From positions 27,298 to 91,297 of the forward strand of contig JADJIH010000011.1 of assembly GCA_016707115.1 (NCBI GenBank): a stretch of DNA of 64,000 bases. Direction: 5' to 3'. The notes beneath the pieces were generated by a model. The model did not search any database. It was not told where the DNA came from and saw only the letters and a program-made list of their open reading frames with translations. The translations under genes and the position numbers were made by a program. Of this stretch, positions 39,507 to 48,725 are shown piece after piece. How positions within the stretch are numbered: position 1 is the first letter of the stretch; each line of letters starts with the position of its first letter. The stretch is from Ignavibacteriales bacterium. GTDB lineage: Bacteria > Bacteroidota > Ignavibacteria > Ignavibacteriales > Ignavibacteriaceae.

Positions 39507-40759
39507 ATGAAAAGTTTATCATTGTTCTCTCGCCTACCGCTACTCATAGCCCTTTTAACAATTATCTACACTAATTTATTAGCACAACAAGATAGCCTGA
39601 GTATCCAGCAAAGGATTTTGCAAAGCCAGGAAACAGATCAAGTTATAATTATGCGTACACGTGAATTTATTTTTAACAAATTAATAGAAGGTAGTATTGA
39701 CGAAGCATTAGAAGCCTATAATTACACTATAAGCCAATTTGAAAAAGAAAAAGTAAAACCATTCTGGCTGAATGAAAAATTTCTTTTAAGCTATTGGTTT
39801 GGTGATTATAATCATGTTTATAAAGCTGATTCTCTATATAATGTTTTTAAATCGCAAATTGATTTTTATGGATATCCCACTAAGGAAATTTTATTTCCAC
39901 AGAAAGATGAATTAACCTTGGATTTAGATAGAATAACTTACCAAAACAAAATAAAACTACTTCAAAAAGTCGACTCATTAGTGAGTGACAGCGAAAAACG
40001 GGATTACTTAATTTTGTTTTTTGATTGGGTTACTTTAAGATCAACAGATTCTATAATGACGTACGAACAGGAAAATGATTATTTAGTAAATAACTTAACC
40101 CCACGTGCAGAAAAATTTCTTGAAACTTACAAAGACTCTCAATTCACACCATTTGTGTGGAAATATTTTCGCTATGTATATGAGCTTAATGATTTTGGAT
40201 ATGGTTTTCAGTTTGGGTTGGGTACACTTTTGCCGCAGGGTAAATCAAGCAATTATCTAAGTACGGAATTTACCTTTTTGGTAAATCTTAATTTAAGCTG
40301 GAAAGATCTTTTACTTGATTTAGGCTTTGATATGGGTATTCCAGTGGCAATAAAAAAGCCGTTTATATATGAACAGAAATATTGGGATACTGATATAAGA
40401 CATAATTATTTTACAGCTTATTTATCCACAGGATTGGTTGCTAAAGAAACCCGGTTTATTAAATTAACTCCACATTTGGGAGTCGGGGCAATAAATATGA
40501 GTGTTTGTGAGGCTGATAAAGATAAAGCCAATGGTGATTTTTCAATGACTCAAGGCTTTTTCAAGTTGGAGTTACCTGTGATTTTAAATTTGGATATTTT
40601 CCTTATGTTATGAGTGAAAATATCCACACTTATTCTGGCATTAGTCTGGCACTAAATTACAATCAGTTTTGGGGAAATAATCCTGTTATGAAAGATGGGA
40701 TGTTACAGTTGAGGGTTTCCTGGATTGGATTTATACGTAACCTTGTTAGAGATATCTAA
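39507..40759 (+). CDS. Exported protein of unknown function with barrel-like C-terminus (frameshifted)
   Basis: A signal peptide (LPLLIALLTIIYTNLLAQQ) is followed by a helical N-terminal half (IMRTREFIFNKLIEGSIDEA, WLNEKFLLSYWFGDYN) and a beta-rich second half (FGYGFQFGLGTLLPQGK, LDLGFDMGIPVAI, FTAYLSTGLVAK). The frame breaks near 40592. Adding one base restores YFPYVMSENIHTYSGISLAL and a final VSWIGFIRNLVRDI, for about 417 residues. No family recognised. It is flanked on both sides by copies of a 33-bp direct repeat. Confidence 0.65.
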
Positions 40760-40849
40760 TAATATAATTTATTATAATTATTTTAGGCGATAGTGAGTTA
40801 TTGAAAACTTAATTGAGAGTCTATAACTATTAAACTAATTTTACACAGC

Positions 40850-40882
40850 AAAACGCTTCTCTCTACACACATATACACGAAT
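40850..40882. repeat. 33-bp direct repeat, copy 2
   Basis: Same sequence as 39344-39376 except one base (C for G near the end). It lies about 130 bp before the serpin gene, the same distance as copy 1 from its gene, which suits a shared promoter-region element. Confidence 0.8.
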
Positions 40883-41008
40883 ATGATGGTTGTTAAAAAC
40901 CCCAAATTTTTGCATACTTATTTATGGGTGTTGATTTAGCAAAATATAGGAGTGAAATTGGAGTTGGAAATAAACAGTACTTTAACGAGATTATTCTTTG
41001 AGGGTTAA

Positions 41009-42219
41009 ATGAAGTATACAGTTTTGATAATATATGTTTTCTTCGCAATATTTTTTTCTAAGCGTACCTTTTCCCAATCCATTAACGAACTATCCAGATC
41101 AACCAATAGATTTGCTTTTAGTCTTTATGAAAAGTAATAGAAAAGAAAAATTCTAATATCTTTTTTTCACCAATTGGTCTGTCAACTGCATTCGCACAAG
41201 TATACATCGGAAGCAAAAATAAAACAAAGGATGAAATTGCAAATTTATTTGGGTTTAATAATTCTCTTGTTGAGTTTCCAAATGAATTTTTAGTTTTTTC
41301 TAATCAATTATTTTCGCCTGAAGCAAATTCAACAATAGAACTCCTAAATGCCAACTCAGTTTGGGTAAATAATAAGTTTGAATTAAAACCAGAATTTGCT
41401 AAATCACTTAAAGATAATTTTAATAGCAAGGTTTTTACTTTGGATGTTTCTAAACCTTCGGAATGTGCTGATCAAGTAAATGCTTGGGTAAAAAACTCTA
41501 CTTCAGACAAAATCAACACTATTATAAGTGAAAAAAATATTGAGCCCGAAACAGTTTTCTTGCTTTTAAACTCACTGTACTTTAAAGATAAATGGCTAAA
41601 CACTTTTGACGAAAAGAATACAAGAGAAGATATGTTTTCTGTTTCTGCCTCTGAAAAAGTTAAAACTCAAATGATGAATACTCAAGGCGACTATAACTAT
41701 TCCAAGTATTATAATTACGATGCACTGCAAATACCATACACAACAAATAACTATTCGATGTTAATTTTATTGCCTAAGGACGTAAGCGGAATTTATGAAC
41801 TCGAGCAAAACCTTGACAGTATTGATATTGATTTTATTTTAAGTGATTTGAAGAAAAACTCCATAAACATTTCTCTACCCAAATTTAAATTAGAGTATGA
41901 AGTAAACGTTTTAAAAGAGATGCTTACTAAACTGGGAATAAAACAGGCATTTGAAAAAAGTAAGGCTGAATTTAGCGGTATAATTAAAGAAGTTCCTGGT
42001 TTAAATTTTTATATATCTGATGTTCTGCAAAAAACTTTTGTAGAAGTTAATGAAGAAGGAACTGAAGCCGTCGCGATAACAATGATTAGTCATAATTTTA
42101 GAGGAGGTCGTCCAGATCCAAAAATATTTAGAGTAAACCATCCCTTTTTATTTTTTATAGTTGAAGAGAGTACTAAATGTATTTTGTTTATGGGCAAATG
42201 TGTAAATCCGGTTGAATAG
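41009..42219 (+). CDS. Serpin (serine protease inhibitor), one frameshift
   Basis: A signal peptide-like start (VLIIYVFFAIFFSKRTFSQ) precedes a serpin fold: NRFAFSLYEKV, NIFFSPIGLSTAFAQVYIGS, NSVWVNNKF, VFLLLNSLYFKDKW, ISLPKFKLEYE and the C-terminal HPFLFFIVEESTKCILFMGK. The frame breaks at about 41140; adding one base gives YEKVIEKKNSNIFFS and a 403-residue protein. The hinge is VNEEGTEAVAITMIS; counting 17 residues from the hinge Glu places Arg in NFRGG at P1, predicting inhibition of trypsin-like proteases. It is probably secreted or periplasmic. Bacterial serpins are uncommon but known. Confidence 0.88.
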
Positions 42220-42428
42220 AATAATTATTTGCCCACATAATACAATAATTTATTTTCTATTGATTGATCGTTGGAGCAGCTTGAATTTCTACTTTGTACT
42301 AATTTGAATTTTTACCGCTAAATATCACTGTTGCTTAATATCCAAATTAGGACTGTTTACTGTAGACCGAGGACTTATATCAAACACTTTCCTTATTTTT
42401 ACACATTACATAAACAAAAGAAAGAAAA

Positions 42429-42457
42429 GTGTAGCACACCTTTAAGGTGTACCACAC
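42429..42457. repeat. 29-bp near-perfect palindrome before ettA
   Basis: GTGTAGCACACCTT and its inverted AAGGTGTACCACAC partner pair at 12 of 14 positions around a central T. It ends just before the AAGGAG ribosome binding site of ettA, so it could be a 5'-leader hairpin. A relative with the same layout is at 19795. The rest of the 42220-42471 gap shows nothing else. Confidence 0.6.
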
Positions 42458-42471
42458 ATTAAGGAGCATAA

Positions 42472-44157
42472 ATGAGCACGGAAGTAAACAAAATTATTTA
42501 CTCAATGGTTGGGGTTAGCAAATTCTACAACAACAAACCTATCCTAAAGGATATTTACCTATCGTACTTCTACGGGGCAAAGATTGGTGTTATCGGTTTA
42601 AACGGATCAGGTAAATCATCACTGCTAAAAATTCTTGCCGGAGTTGATAAAAACATAAACGGAGAAACAGTTGTGTCTCCCGGTTTTACAATCGGTTATC
42701 TTGAACAGGAACCGCACGTTGATGAAGCTAAAACTGTAAGAGAAATTGTGCAGGAAGGTGTTCAATCAATTGTTGATTTGCTAAAACAGTATGATGAAAT
42801 AAATGCAAAGTTTGCAGAGCCGATGGATGATGATGAAATGACAAAGCTGCTTGAACGACAAGGGGAAGTTCAGGAAAAGCTGGAAGCAATGGGCGGATGG
42901 GATCTTGATGCACGACTTGAAATGGCAATGGATGCTTTGCGATGCCCGCCTTCTGATACTTTGTGCAAAGTTCTTTCGGGTGGAGAACGAAGACGCGTTG
43001 CACTTTGCAGATTGCTTCTTCAAAAACCTGATATACTTTTACTCGATGAACCAACAAACCATCTTGATGCTGAAACAGTTGCGTGGCTAGAACATCACTT
43101 GCAAAAGTATGAAGGAACGGTTATCGCAGTAACACACGATAGATATTTTCTTGATAACGTTGCAGGATGGATACTTGAACTTGATCGCGGTGAAGGAATT
43201 CCGTGGAAAGGAAATTATTCTTCGTGGCTTGAGCAGAAACAGGAAAGACTGCGCGTTGAAGAAAAACGTGAGAGCGACAGACAAAAAACTTTACAGCGCG
43301 AACTTGAATGGATTAGAATGAGTCCGAAAGCGCGTCACGCAAAATCACAATCAAGAATTACTTCTTATGAAAATCTTCTTAAAGAAGAAAAAGAAAAAGG
43401 ACAAAAAGATCTTGAGCTTTATATTCCTGTTGCAGAACGTCTTGGCGATATCGTAATCGAAACAGAAAAACTTAGTAAAGCTTACGGGGATAATATTTTA
43501 ATTGATGATCTAACATTCTCAATTCCTCCCGGCGCTGTTGTTGGAATTATTGGCGCAAACGGCGCTGGTAAAACCACTTTGTTCAGAATGATTACAGGAC
43601 AGGAAAAACCTGATAGTGGAAATATTAAGATAGGTTCAACTGTTAAGCTTTCGTACGTAGATCAATCTAGAGATGCATTGAATCCGGAAAAAAGTATCTG
43701 GGAATTAATCTCCAACGGAGAAGATACAATTATGCTTGGCAACAGGCAGGTAAACTCACGCGCGTACGTTGCACAGTTTAATTTTTCAGGTGCGGATCAG
43801 CAGAAAAAAGTCAGTATGCTTTCCGGCGGAGAAAGAAATCGTGTGCATCTTGCAATGATGTTAAAGCAAGGTGCAAATGTTATTCTTCTTGATGAACCAA
43901 CAAACGATCTTGATGTAAACACTTTGCGTGCACTTGAAGAAGGAATTGAAAAATTTGCTGGATGCGTTTTGGTAATAAGTCACGATAGATGGTTTTTGGA
44001 TAGAATAGCAACACACATTTTAGCGTTTGAAGATGAAAGCAAAGTTGTCTGGTTTGATGGAAACTATTCCGAGTACGAAGAAAAACGAAAAGAGCGATTA
44101 GGCATAGCAGCTGATCAGCCGCATAGGATTAAGTACAGGCATTTAACGAGAGGTTAG
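42472..44157 (+). CDS. ettA: EttA, energy-dependent translational throttle (ABC-F ATPase)
   Basis: The 561-residue protein has two ABC ATPase domains: Walker A in GLNGSGKSSLLKILAG and GANGAGKTTLFRMITG, signatures LSGGERRRVALCRLL and LSGGERNRVHLAMML, Walker B in DILLLDEPTNHLDAETVAWL and VILLDEPTNDLD. The N-terminal MSTEVNKIIYSMVGVSKFY and the linker WIRMSPKARHAKSQSRI are characteristic of EttA. It binds the ribosomal E site and gates the first elongation step according to ATP/ADP levels. The gene is intact, and AAGGAG precedes ATG at good spacing. Confidence 0.95.
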   Translation: MSTEVNKIIYSMVGVSKFYNNKPILKDIYLSYFYGAKIGVIGLNGSGKSSLLKILAGVDKNINGETVVSPGFTIGYLEQEPHVDEAKTVREIVQEGVQSIVDLLKQYDEINAKFAEPMDDDEMTKLLERQGEVQEKLEAMGGWDLDARLEMAMDALRCPPSDTLCKVLSGGERRRVALCRLLLQKPDILLLDEPTNHLDAETVAWLEHHLQKYEGTVIAVTHDRYFLDNVAGWILELDRGEGIPWKGNYSSWLEQKQERLRVEEKRESDRQKTLQRELEWIRMSPKARHAKSQSRITSYENLLKEEKEKGQKDLELYIPVAERLGDIVIETEKLSKAYGDNILIDDLTFSIPPGAVVGIIGANGAGKTTLFRMITGQEKPDSGNIKIGSTVKLSYVDQSRDALNPEKSIWELISNGEDTIMLGNRQVNSRAYVAQFNFSGADQQKKVSMLSGGERNRVHLAMMLKQGANVILLDEPTNDLDVNTLRALEEGIEKFAGCVLVISHDRWFLDRIATHILAFEDESKVVWFDGNYSEYEEKRKERLGIAADQPHRIKYRHLTRG

Positions 44158-44177
44158 AAGCCTAATGGTAAGTAGTA

Positions 44178-44570
44178 AAGGTCGCTCCGATGGAGCTATC
44201 CAAAGTTTGTAATCAGGTTAATTACAAACGGTTCGTTCCTATGGAACTGGTAAATGAAATGATTTAGTTTTCAGAAAGAATTTGAACTTACTCCGTTAGG
44301 AGTATACTGTTTGTAACAAAAGAACGAACGAAAATTAAAAGTCCCTTAGGGACGACCTGTCTATTATTATGCATTAAACAAAGGTCGCTCCCACGGAGCT
44401 AGTTTATGTTTGGCTGGTTTTGTATTACAAACAGTTCGTTCCTACGGAACTTGTAAATAAAAATGATTAGATTTTCAAAGAGAAATTGAATTAACTCCGA
44501 TAGGAATAAACTGTTTGTAATAAAACGAAATAAAAAAACTATTAAAGTCCCATCGGGACGACCTGTTTAT
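44178..44570. repeat. Two nested-palindrome units (REPIN-like) upstream of the RAYT gene
   Basis: Two ~200-bp units (44178-44370 and 44380-44570) each carry four small hairpins in the order A-B-B'-A'. A is GGTCGCTCC-GAT-GGAGC; B is GGTTCGTTCC-TAT-GGAAC; B' is ACTCC-GTTA-GGAGT followed by ACTGTTTGT; A' is GTCCC-TTA-GGGACGACCT. A' and B' are approximate inversions of A and B. Each hairpin is next to a conserved GGTCG or ACAAAC flank, as in REP sequences mobilised by the neighbouring transposase. Confidence 0.8.
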
Positions 44571-44593
44571 AATTAAGTATTTTGGGATTTAAT

Positions 44594-45061
44594 TTGGCAA
44601 ATACGTATTCGCAAATTTATATTCACATTGTCTTTGCTGTTAAAGGAAGACAAAACCTAATCCGAGCAGAAATAAGAGAAGAACTTCATAAATACATAAC
44701 TGGCATTATTACAAATCGTGATCAAAAACTTCTTTCATTATTTTGTATGCTTGATCATACACATTTGCTAATTGGTTTAAAACCATCAATCAGTATTTCT
44801 GATCTTGTGAGAGACATAAAAGCTGGTTCATCAAAATTTATTAATGATAAAAAATTAATTAAAGGAAAATTCAGCTGGCAGGAAGGATTTGGTGTTTTCT
44901 CCTATTCTCGCAGTCAGATTGATACTGTCATAAAATATATCCAGAACCAGGAAAAGCATCACCATAAAAAATCGTTTAAAGAAGAGTACATAGACTTTCT
45001 TGAAAAGTTTGCAGTTGAATACGATGAAAGATATTTGTTTGAGTGGATTGATGTGTCTTAA
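44594..45061 (+). CDS. REP-associated tyrosine transposase (RAYT, Y1/IS200-like)
   Basis: 155 residues from TTG 44594, giving (M)ANTYSQIYIHIVFAVKGRQN, which is the family's usual start. A Y1 transposase domain (PF01797) is present: the HUH motif LDHTHLLIGL and the catalytic Tyr in TVIKYIQNQEKHHHKK. RAYTs nick single-stranded DNA at REP hairpins. The gene is full-length and is flanked by two full nested-palindrome units upstream and half a unit downstream, so the locus may be active. No second IS-type gene (tnpB) is present. Confidence 0.9.
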   Translation: MANTYSQIYIHIVFAVKGRQNLIRAEIREELHKYITGIITNRDQKLLSLFCMLDHTHLLIGLKPSISISDLVRDIKAGSSKFINDKKLIKGKFSWQEGFGVFSYSRSQIDTVIKYIQNQEKHHHKKSFKEEYIDFLEKFAVEYDERYLFEWIDVS

Positions 45062-45067
45062 CATTAT

Positions 45068-45155
45068 AAACTATAGATCGCTCCGATGGAGCTAATTTGG
45101 TTTTTTGTTTTAGAAAATTACAAACAGTGCGTCCCCTTGGGACTTAGAAAAACAG
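45068..45155. repeat. Half unit of RAYT-associated palindromes
   Basis: GATCGCTCC-GAT-GGAGC followed by ACAAACAGTGCGTCC-CCTT-GGGAC repeats the A and B hairpins of the upstream units; the B' and A' half is absent. Confidence 0.7.
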
Positions 45156-45248
45156 AATAATAAATGAATTAGTTTAAGTAAGTTTTATAACTTGATTACT
45201 AAATATGTTCTATTTTATCAAACAATCAGGAGAGGCTCGGGTTACATT

Positions 45249-45878
45249 ATGAAAAAATTATTGTTCGCATTCTTTGCTCTTACTTTTATAATTGCTTGCT
45301 CTAAAACAGAGGAACAAAAACCAGAAACAACAGATCAACAAACTGTTACTACACAAGAAGTACCAAAACCTGTTGTTAGTAATAGGTATGGAGTTAAATC
45401 CGGCGTAATCTTCTACGATGCGCCAATGGGTACAAAGCAGGAATTGTACTTTGATGATTACGGCGCAAAAGAAGTTTCTATTACCTCTATTGATTTAGGA
45501 ATTGCTAAATCCAAATCTATTGAAATCAGAAAAGATGGATTCAGTTACACATACGAAGAAGGTAAAACCGAAGGCACAAAAAAAGCCTTGTATGCTCCAG
45601 CCAGTACCGATTATTCAAAAGCTGATCCTAAAACACTTGAACGCTATAAAGTAAAAGATCTTGGTACTGAAATTATTGCAGGAAAGGATTGTAAAAAATT
45701 CAGTGCAGAATTCGGCAGTTCACCAATTGTATCCTGGACGTGGAATAATATTCTAATAAAATCTGTAACCAAAATGAGCGGTGCAGATTTTGTTATAGAG
45801 GCAACTAAAATTCAGGATGGTTCTGTAGATTCTAAAATATTTGAACTGCCTGCTGGTGTAACTTTTAAAGAGATGTAG
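45249..45878 (+). CDS. Lipoprotein, DUF4412-like
   Basis: From ATG 45249 the protein begins MKKLLFAFFALTFIIACSK, with lipobox IIAC. A spacer rich in Gln/Glu/Thr (EEQKPETTDQQTVTTQE) leads to a beta-rich domain: YGVKSGVIFYDAPMGTKQEL, LYFDDYGAKEVS, LGTEIIAGKDCKKFSAEFG and a final FELPAGVTFKEM. This resembles DUF4412-type periplasmic proteins whose role is unknown. AGGAGAGG lies upstream at somewhat long spacing. Confidence 0.7.
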   Translation: MKKLLFAFFALTFIIACSKTEEQKPETTDQQTVTTQEVPKPVVSNRYGVKSGVIFYDAPMGTKQELYFDDYGAKEVSITSIDLGIAKSKSIEIRKDGFSYTYEEGKTEGTKKALYAPASTDYSKADPKTLERYKVKDLGTEIIAGKDCKKFSAEFGSSPIVSWTWNNILIKSVTKMSGADFVIEATKIQDGSVDSKIFELPAGVTFKEM

Positions 45879-45885
45879 ATTTTAT

Positions 45886-45948
45886 TTTGCGTCTTGGCGC
45901 CTTTGCGTGAAACAAAAAAACATTTCGCAGAGACGCTAAGCCGCAAAG
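45886..45948. repeat. Intergenic inverted repeat between convergent genes
   Basis: TTTTGCGTCTTGGCGCCTTT and the later AGAGACGCTAAGCCGCAAAG form complementary arms. It separates the lipoprotein gene from the converging T9SS gene and may act as a two-way terminator. Confidence 0.6.
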
Positions 45949-45958
45949 TAAATAATTA

Positions 45959-47239
45959 TCATTTTATGAGCATCATTTTTTTTGTTTGAACAAAATTGCC
46001 GACTTTAAGTTGATAAAAATATATCCCGCTTGGCAGTGTAGCATTTGCAATGTACGATTTAGTATGAATACCTGCCTCATAAAATCCATCGACAATTGTT
46101 TCAATTTCTCTTCCAATGGCATCATACATTTTGATTGATTGCCAACTGCTGATTGGTGACTGCCAACTGATCTTTGTACTTGGATTGAATGGATTGGGAT
46201 AATTTTGTTCTAGAATAAATTCTGTTACTGTAAATTGCTGTTCATTTATCTCTGTTACTATAGAATCAACTATTGAATATGTTACCCAGCTATCATCAGT
46301 GGAGTAGATATGATTCAGATTTATTAGATATGAGGTCTTAGAGTTAAAGAATTCGAAATTAGTATTTCTATCATCCCAAGTAGCAAATGTTTGGAGAGTG
46401 TCCCACGAAATGCCTCCGTTAGTTGTTTTCATTATTCCCAACCAATCTATCGACCAACCTATTTGTGGAGATATAAATTTCAAATCTAAAGCTCCACCTT
46501 CCCAACACGATATGGTTTCCCAAGTAGTCCCGGCATCTGTTGTTTTAGTCAGCGAGAAAGAACCCCCGAATATAGATTCATCAAAAGCACCTATTATACA
46601 TTCATCCTTAGAAATACAATTAATTTTATCGTAATATAATGTTATATCTAAACCACCTCCTTCAAAATAAGAACGGTTCCAAGTTTCTCCCTGATCGGTC
46701 GTTTTATATATATAACGAGTCCTGGTTGGAAAACCATTCGGATTGGGACCGGTAAAACATAAATATCCGATTGAATCTTTATAGAAAGAGACATCATATA
46801 TATGTTGTAAAGTATCTGTTACTAAGCCCCAAGTCTCTCCACAATCAACACTTTTGTATAGTTTATTATAAGTGAATGCAAAACCAATTGAATCATTTGC
46901 AAATTCTATATCATACCCACCAAAGACTGGGGGAAATTCATATTCTTGCACCCAATCTAATCCACCATTACTTGAACGAAGAAGAGTATTACTCAAAATA
47001 AGCCAGCCATTTTGTTCATCTACAAATGTAATATTTCCGGAAGTGTCTATCCGCGAATCATAAATTCTAATCCAATCTGTACCTGCATTTGTTGTTTTCC
47101 ACAAATACCCATTGGTGCTTAAAATCCATCCATTGTGATCGTCAAGAAAAAATATATCGCTATAGTTGTGGATAGCTTGTGAAAAGAAGTGTGTGTTTGA
47201 AAATATTACAAGTAAAAAAACTATTGTAAACCGTTTCAT
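45959..47239 (-). CDS. T9SS-secreted BNR/YCF48-like propeller protein
   Basis: The 426-residue protein has a signal peptide (FTIVFLLVIFSNTHFFSQ) and a beta-propeller of BNR-type repeats with the S/T-x-D-x-G-x-T-W motif (YKTTDQGETWNRSYF, TKTTDAGTTWETI, MKTTNGGISWDTLQ), resembling YCF48/sialidase-like propellers. The sorting domain is full (LEQNYPNPFNPSTKISW, SIKMYDAIGREIETIV, LPSGIYFYQLKVG, QTKKMMLIK). No catalytic sialidase residues are evident, so it is probably a binding or structural surface protein. Confidence 0.85.
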   Translation of the reverse strand: MKRFTIVFLLVIFSNTHFFSQAIHNYSDIFFLDDHNGWILSTNGYLWKTTNAGTDWIRIYDSRIDTSGNITFVDEQNGWLILSNTLLRSSNGGLDWVQEYEFPPVFGGYDIEFANDSIGFAFTYNKLYKSVDCGETWGLVTDTLQHIYDVSFYKDSIGYLCFTGPNPNGFPTRTRYIYKTTDQGETWNRSYFEGGGLDITLYYDKINCISKDECIIGAFDESIFGGSFSLTKTTDAGTTWETISCWEGGALDLKFISPQIGWSIDWLGIMKTTNGGISWDTLQTFATWDDRNTNFEFFNSKTSYLINLNHIYSTDDSWVTYSIVDSIVTEINEQQFTVTEFILEQNYPNPFNPSTKISWQSPISSWQSIKMYDAIGREIETIVDGFYEAGIHTKSYIANATLPSGIYFYQLKVGNFVQTKKMMLIK

Positions 47240-47330
47240 TTTATTCCCTTTTAAAATGGTGGATTACTCAATAAATATTATTAGCGATTATAATATATCA
47301 ATCGCCAATGTAATGTCAACAGTCTGGAAT

Positions 47331-48725
47331 CTATTTCCTATACTGTTTTATAAAATCTTCAACTTCAGGCAAGCCGCCTTGATAAATTAAATAACCATTA
47401 CTTGGTTCGCGTTCTGTTATTTCTCCTGCAATTGGAGTTAACATAATTTCTTTTACTTTTTCTAAATCATCTGTTTGCCCAAATGCCCAACCAAGTTTCA
47501 TATAAGCAACTTCCGGTAACATGTTTGCAGCAGGAATAACACCGAGCTCCATCATATCTCTGCCGGTATCGTAAACATACATTTGCACATATCCCCAAAG
47601 TGTCTGAACTGTCATATAAACCGAAACGCCCTTTTCCTTTGCTCGCTTTAATGCAGGATAAAGTGGTTTGTTAACATGTCCTAATCCTGTGCCTGCAATT
47701 ACAATTCCTTTGTAACCATTATCTATCAATGAATCAATCATATCCGGTTTCATATTCGGATAGTAATAAACAATTGCAACTCTGTCATCAAAAACAGCGT
47801 TAACTTTTACATCGTTATCAAATCTTCTTCGTTTATAATCATCACGGATTGGTGTTACTTTATCTCGACTTACTGTTGCTATTGGAATATCACCAATTGT
47901 TCTAAAAGTTGAACGATAACTTGAATGCATTTTTCTTACACGTGTTCCGCGATGAAGCAATCCGTACATATCACTAGTTGGACCAAACATACAAACCATC
48001 ACTTCAGCAATATCACTTATGGCTGCTGTTGTAACAGAATGAATTAGATTCAATGCCGCATCGGATGATGGTCTATCGCTCGAACGCTGCGAGCCAACCA
48101 TTACAATTGGGACAGGAGAATCCTGAACCATAAAAGAAAGTATTGCCGCTGTGTGATGCATTGTATCAGTTCCATGTCCGATTACTATTCCCTGTACACC
48201 TTTTTCAATTTCTCTGCCTATTGCTTCAGCAAGTCCGATCCATTGTTCCGGACCCATATTTTCGCTGAACACACCATAAAGTTTTTCAGTATCAAGATTA
48301 CAAATGTCTGCAAGCTCAGGAACCGAACCGTAAAGTTCTCCGGGAGAAAAAGCTGGTATAACTGCACCGGTTCTATAATCCAATCTAGAAGCAATTGTTC
48401 CGCCGGTGCCAAGTAATTTTACATTTGGCTTTTTAGGATCGTAAGGAAAATCTTTTTCTGGAATCTTATAATGGGCTTCTTTCCTGCCAAAGATTTTTAC
48501 GTCTTTGATTTTTTCTGCAGCTATTCCGATGTTATAACCAATTGGCATTTTAAGAACGATATGAAATTCATCCGCAGTTTCAGAACGAGGTAAAATTAAT
48601 CCTTTAAAACTTCCTTCATCTGTAAGAATTTCAACATCACTCCAGATTGGTGTTTTAAATTTTTGCAGAGTGTTTAATGCAACTCCACGATAACCTTTGT
48701 AATCTTCTAAATTTGTTGTTGACAT
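47331..48725 (-). CDS. gatD: Glu-tRNA(Gln) amidotransferase subunit D (asparaginase-like)
   Basis: 464 residues: an N-terminal GatD-type AnfO-like domain (FKTPIWSDVEILTDEGSFKG), then an asparaginase fold with the catalytic threonines and acids in LLGTGGTIASRLDYRTGAV and IGHGTDTMHHTAAILSFMVQ, Lys/Arg in GSQRSSDRPSSDAALNL and RGTRVRKMHSSYRSTF. GatD releases ammonia from glutamine for GatE, which amidates Glu-tRNA(Gln). The start codon overlaps the stop of gatE by one base (TAATG), so translation is coupled. GatDE is described as the archaeal enzyme; finding it here is unusual. Confidence 0.9.
   Translation of the reverse strand: MSTTNLEDYKGYRGVALNTLQKFKTPIWSDVEILTDEGSFKGLILPRSETADEFHIVLKMPIGYNIGIAAEKIKDVKIFGRKEAHYKIPEKDFPYDPKKPNVKLLGTGGTIASRLDYRTGAVIPAFSPGELYGSVPELADICNLDTEKLYGVFSENMGPEQWIGLAEAIGREIEKGVQGIVIGHGTDTMHHTAAILSFMVQDSPVPIVMVGSQRSSDRPSSDAALNLIHSVTTAAISDIAEVMVCMFGPTSDMYGLLHRGTRVRKMHSSYRSTFRTIGDIPIATVSRDKVTPIRDDYKRRRFDNDVKVNAVFDDRVAIVYYYPNMKPDMIDSLIDNGYKGIVIAGTGLGHVNKPLYPALKRAKEKGVSVYMTVQTLWGYVQMYVYDTGRDMMELGVIPAANMLPEVAYMKLGWAFGQTDDLEKVKEIMLTPIAGEITEREPSNGYLIYQGGLPEVEDFIKQYRK

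Noticed and set aside
42729..43090. Overlapping reading frames on both strands within ettA
   Set aside because: They are shadows of the highly conserved ettA frame and lack ribosome sites or recognisable products.
44158..45160. A complete IS200/IS605 element with TnpB
   Set aside because: No TnpB or IscB gene is present and the flanks are nested REP-type hairpins, fitting a RAYT locus.
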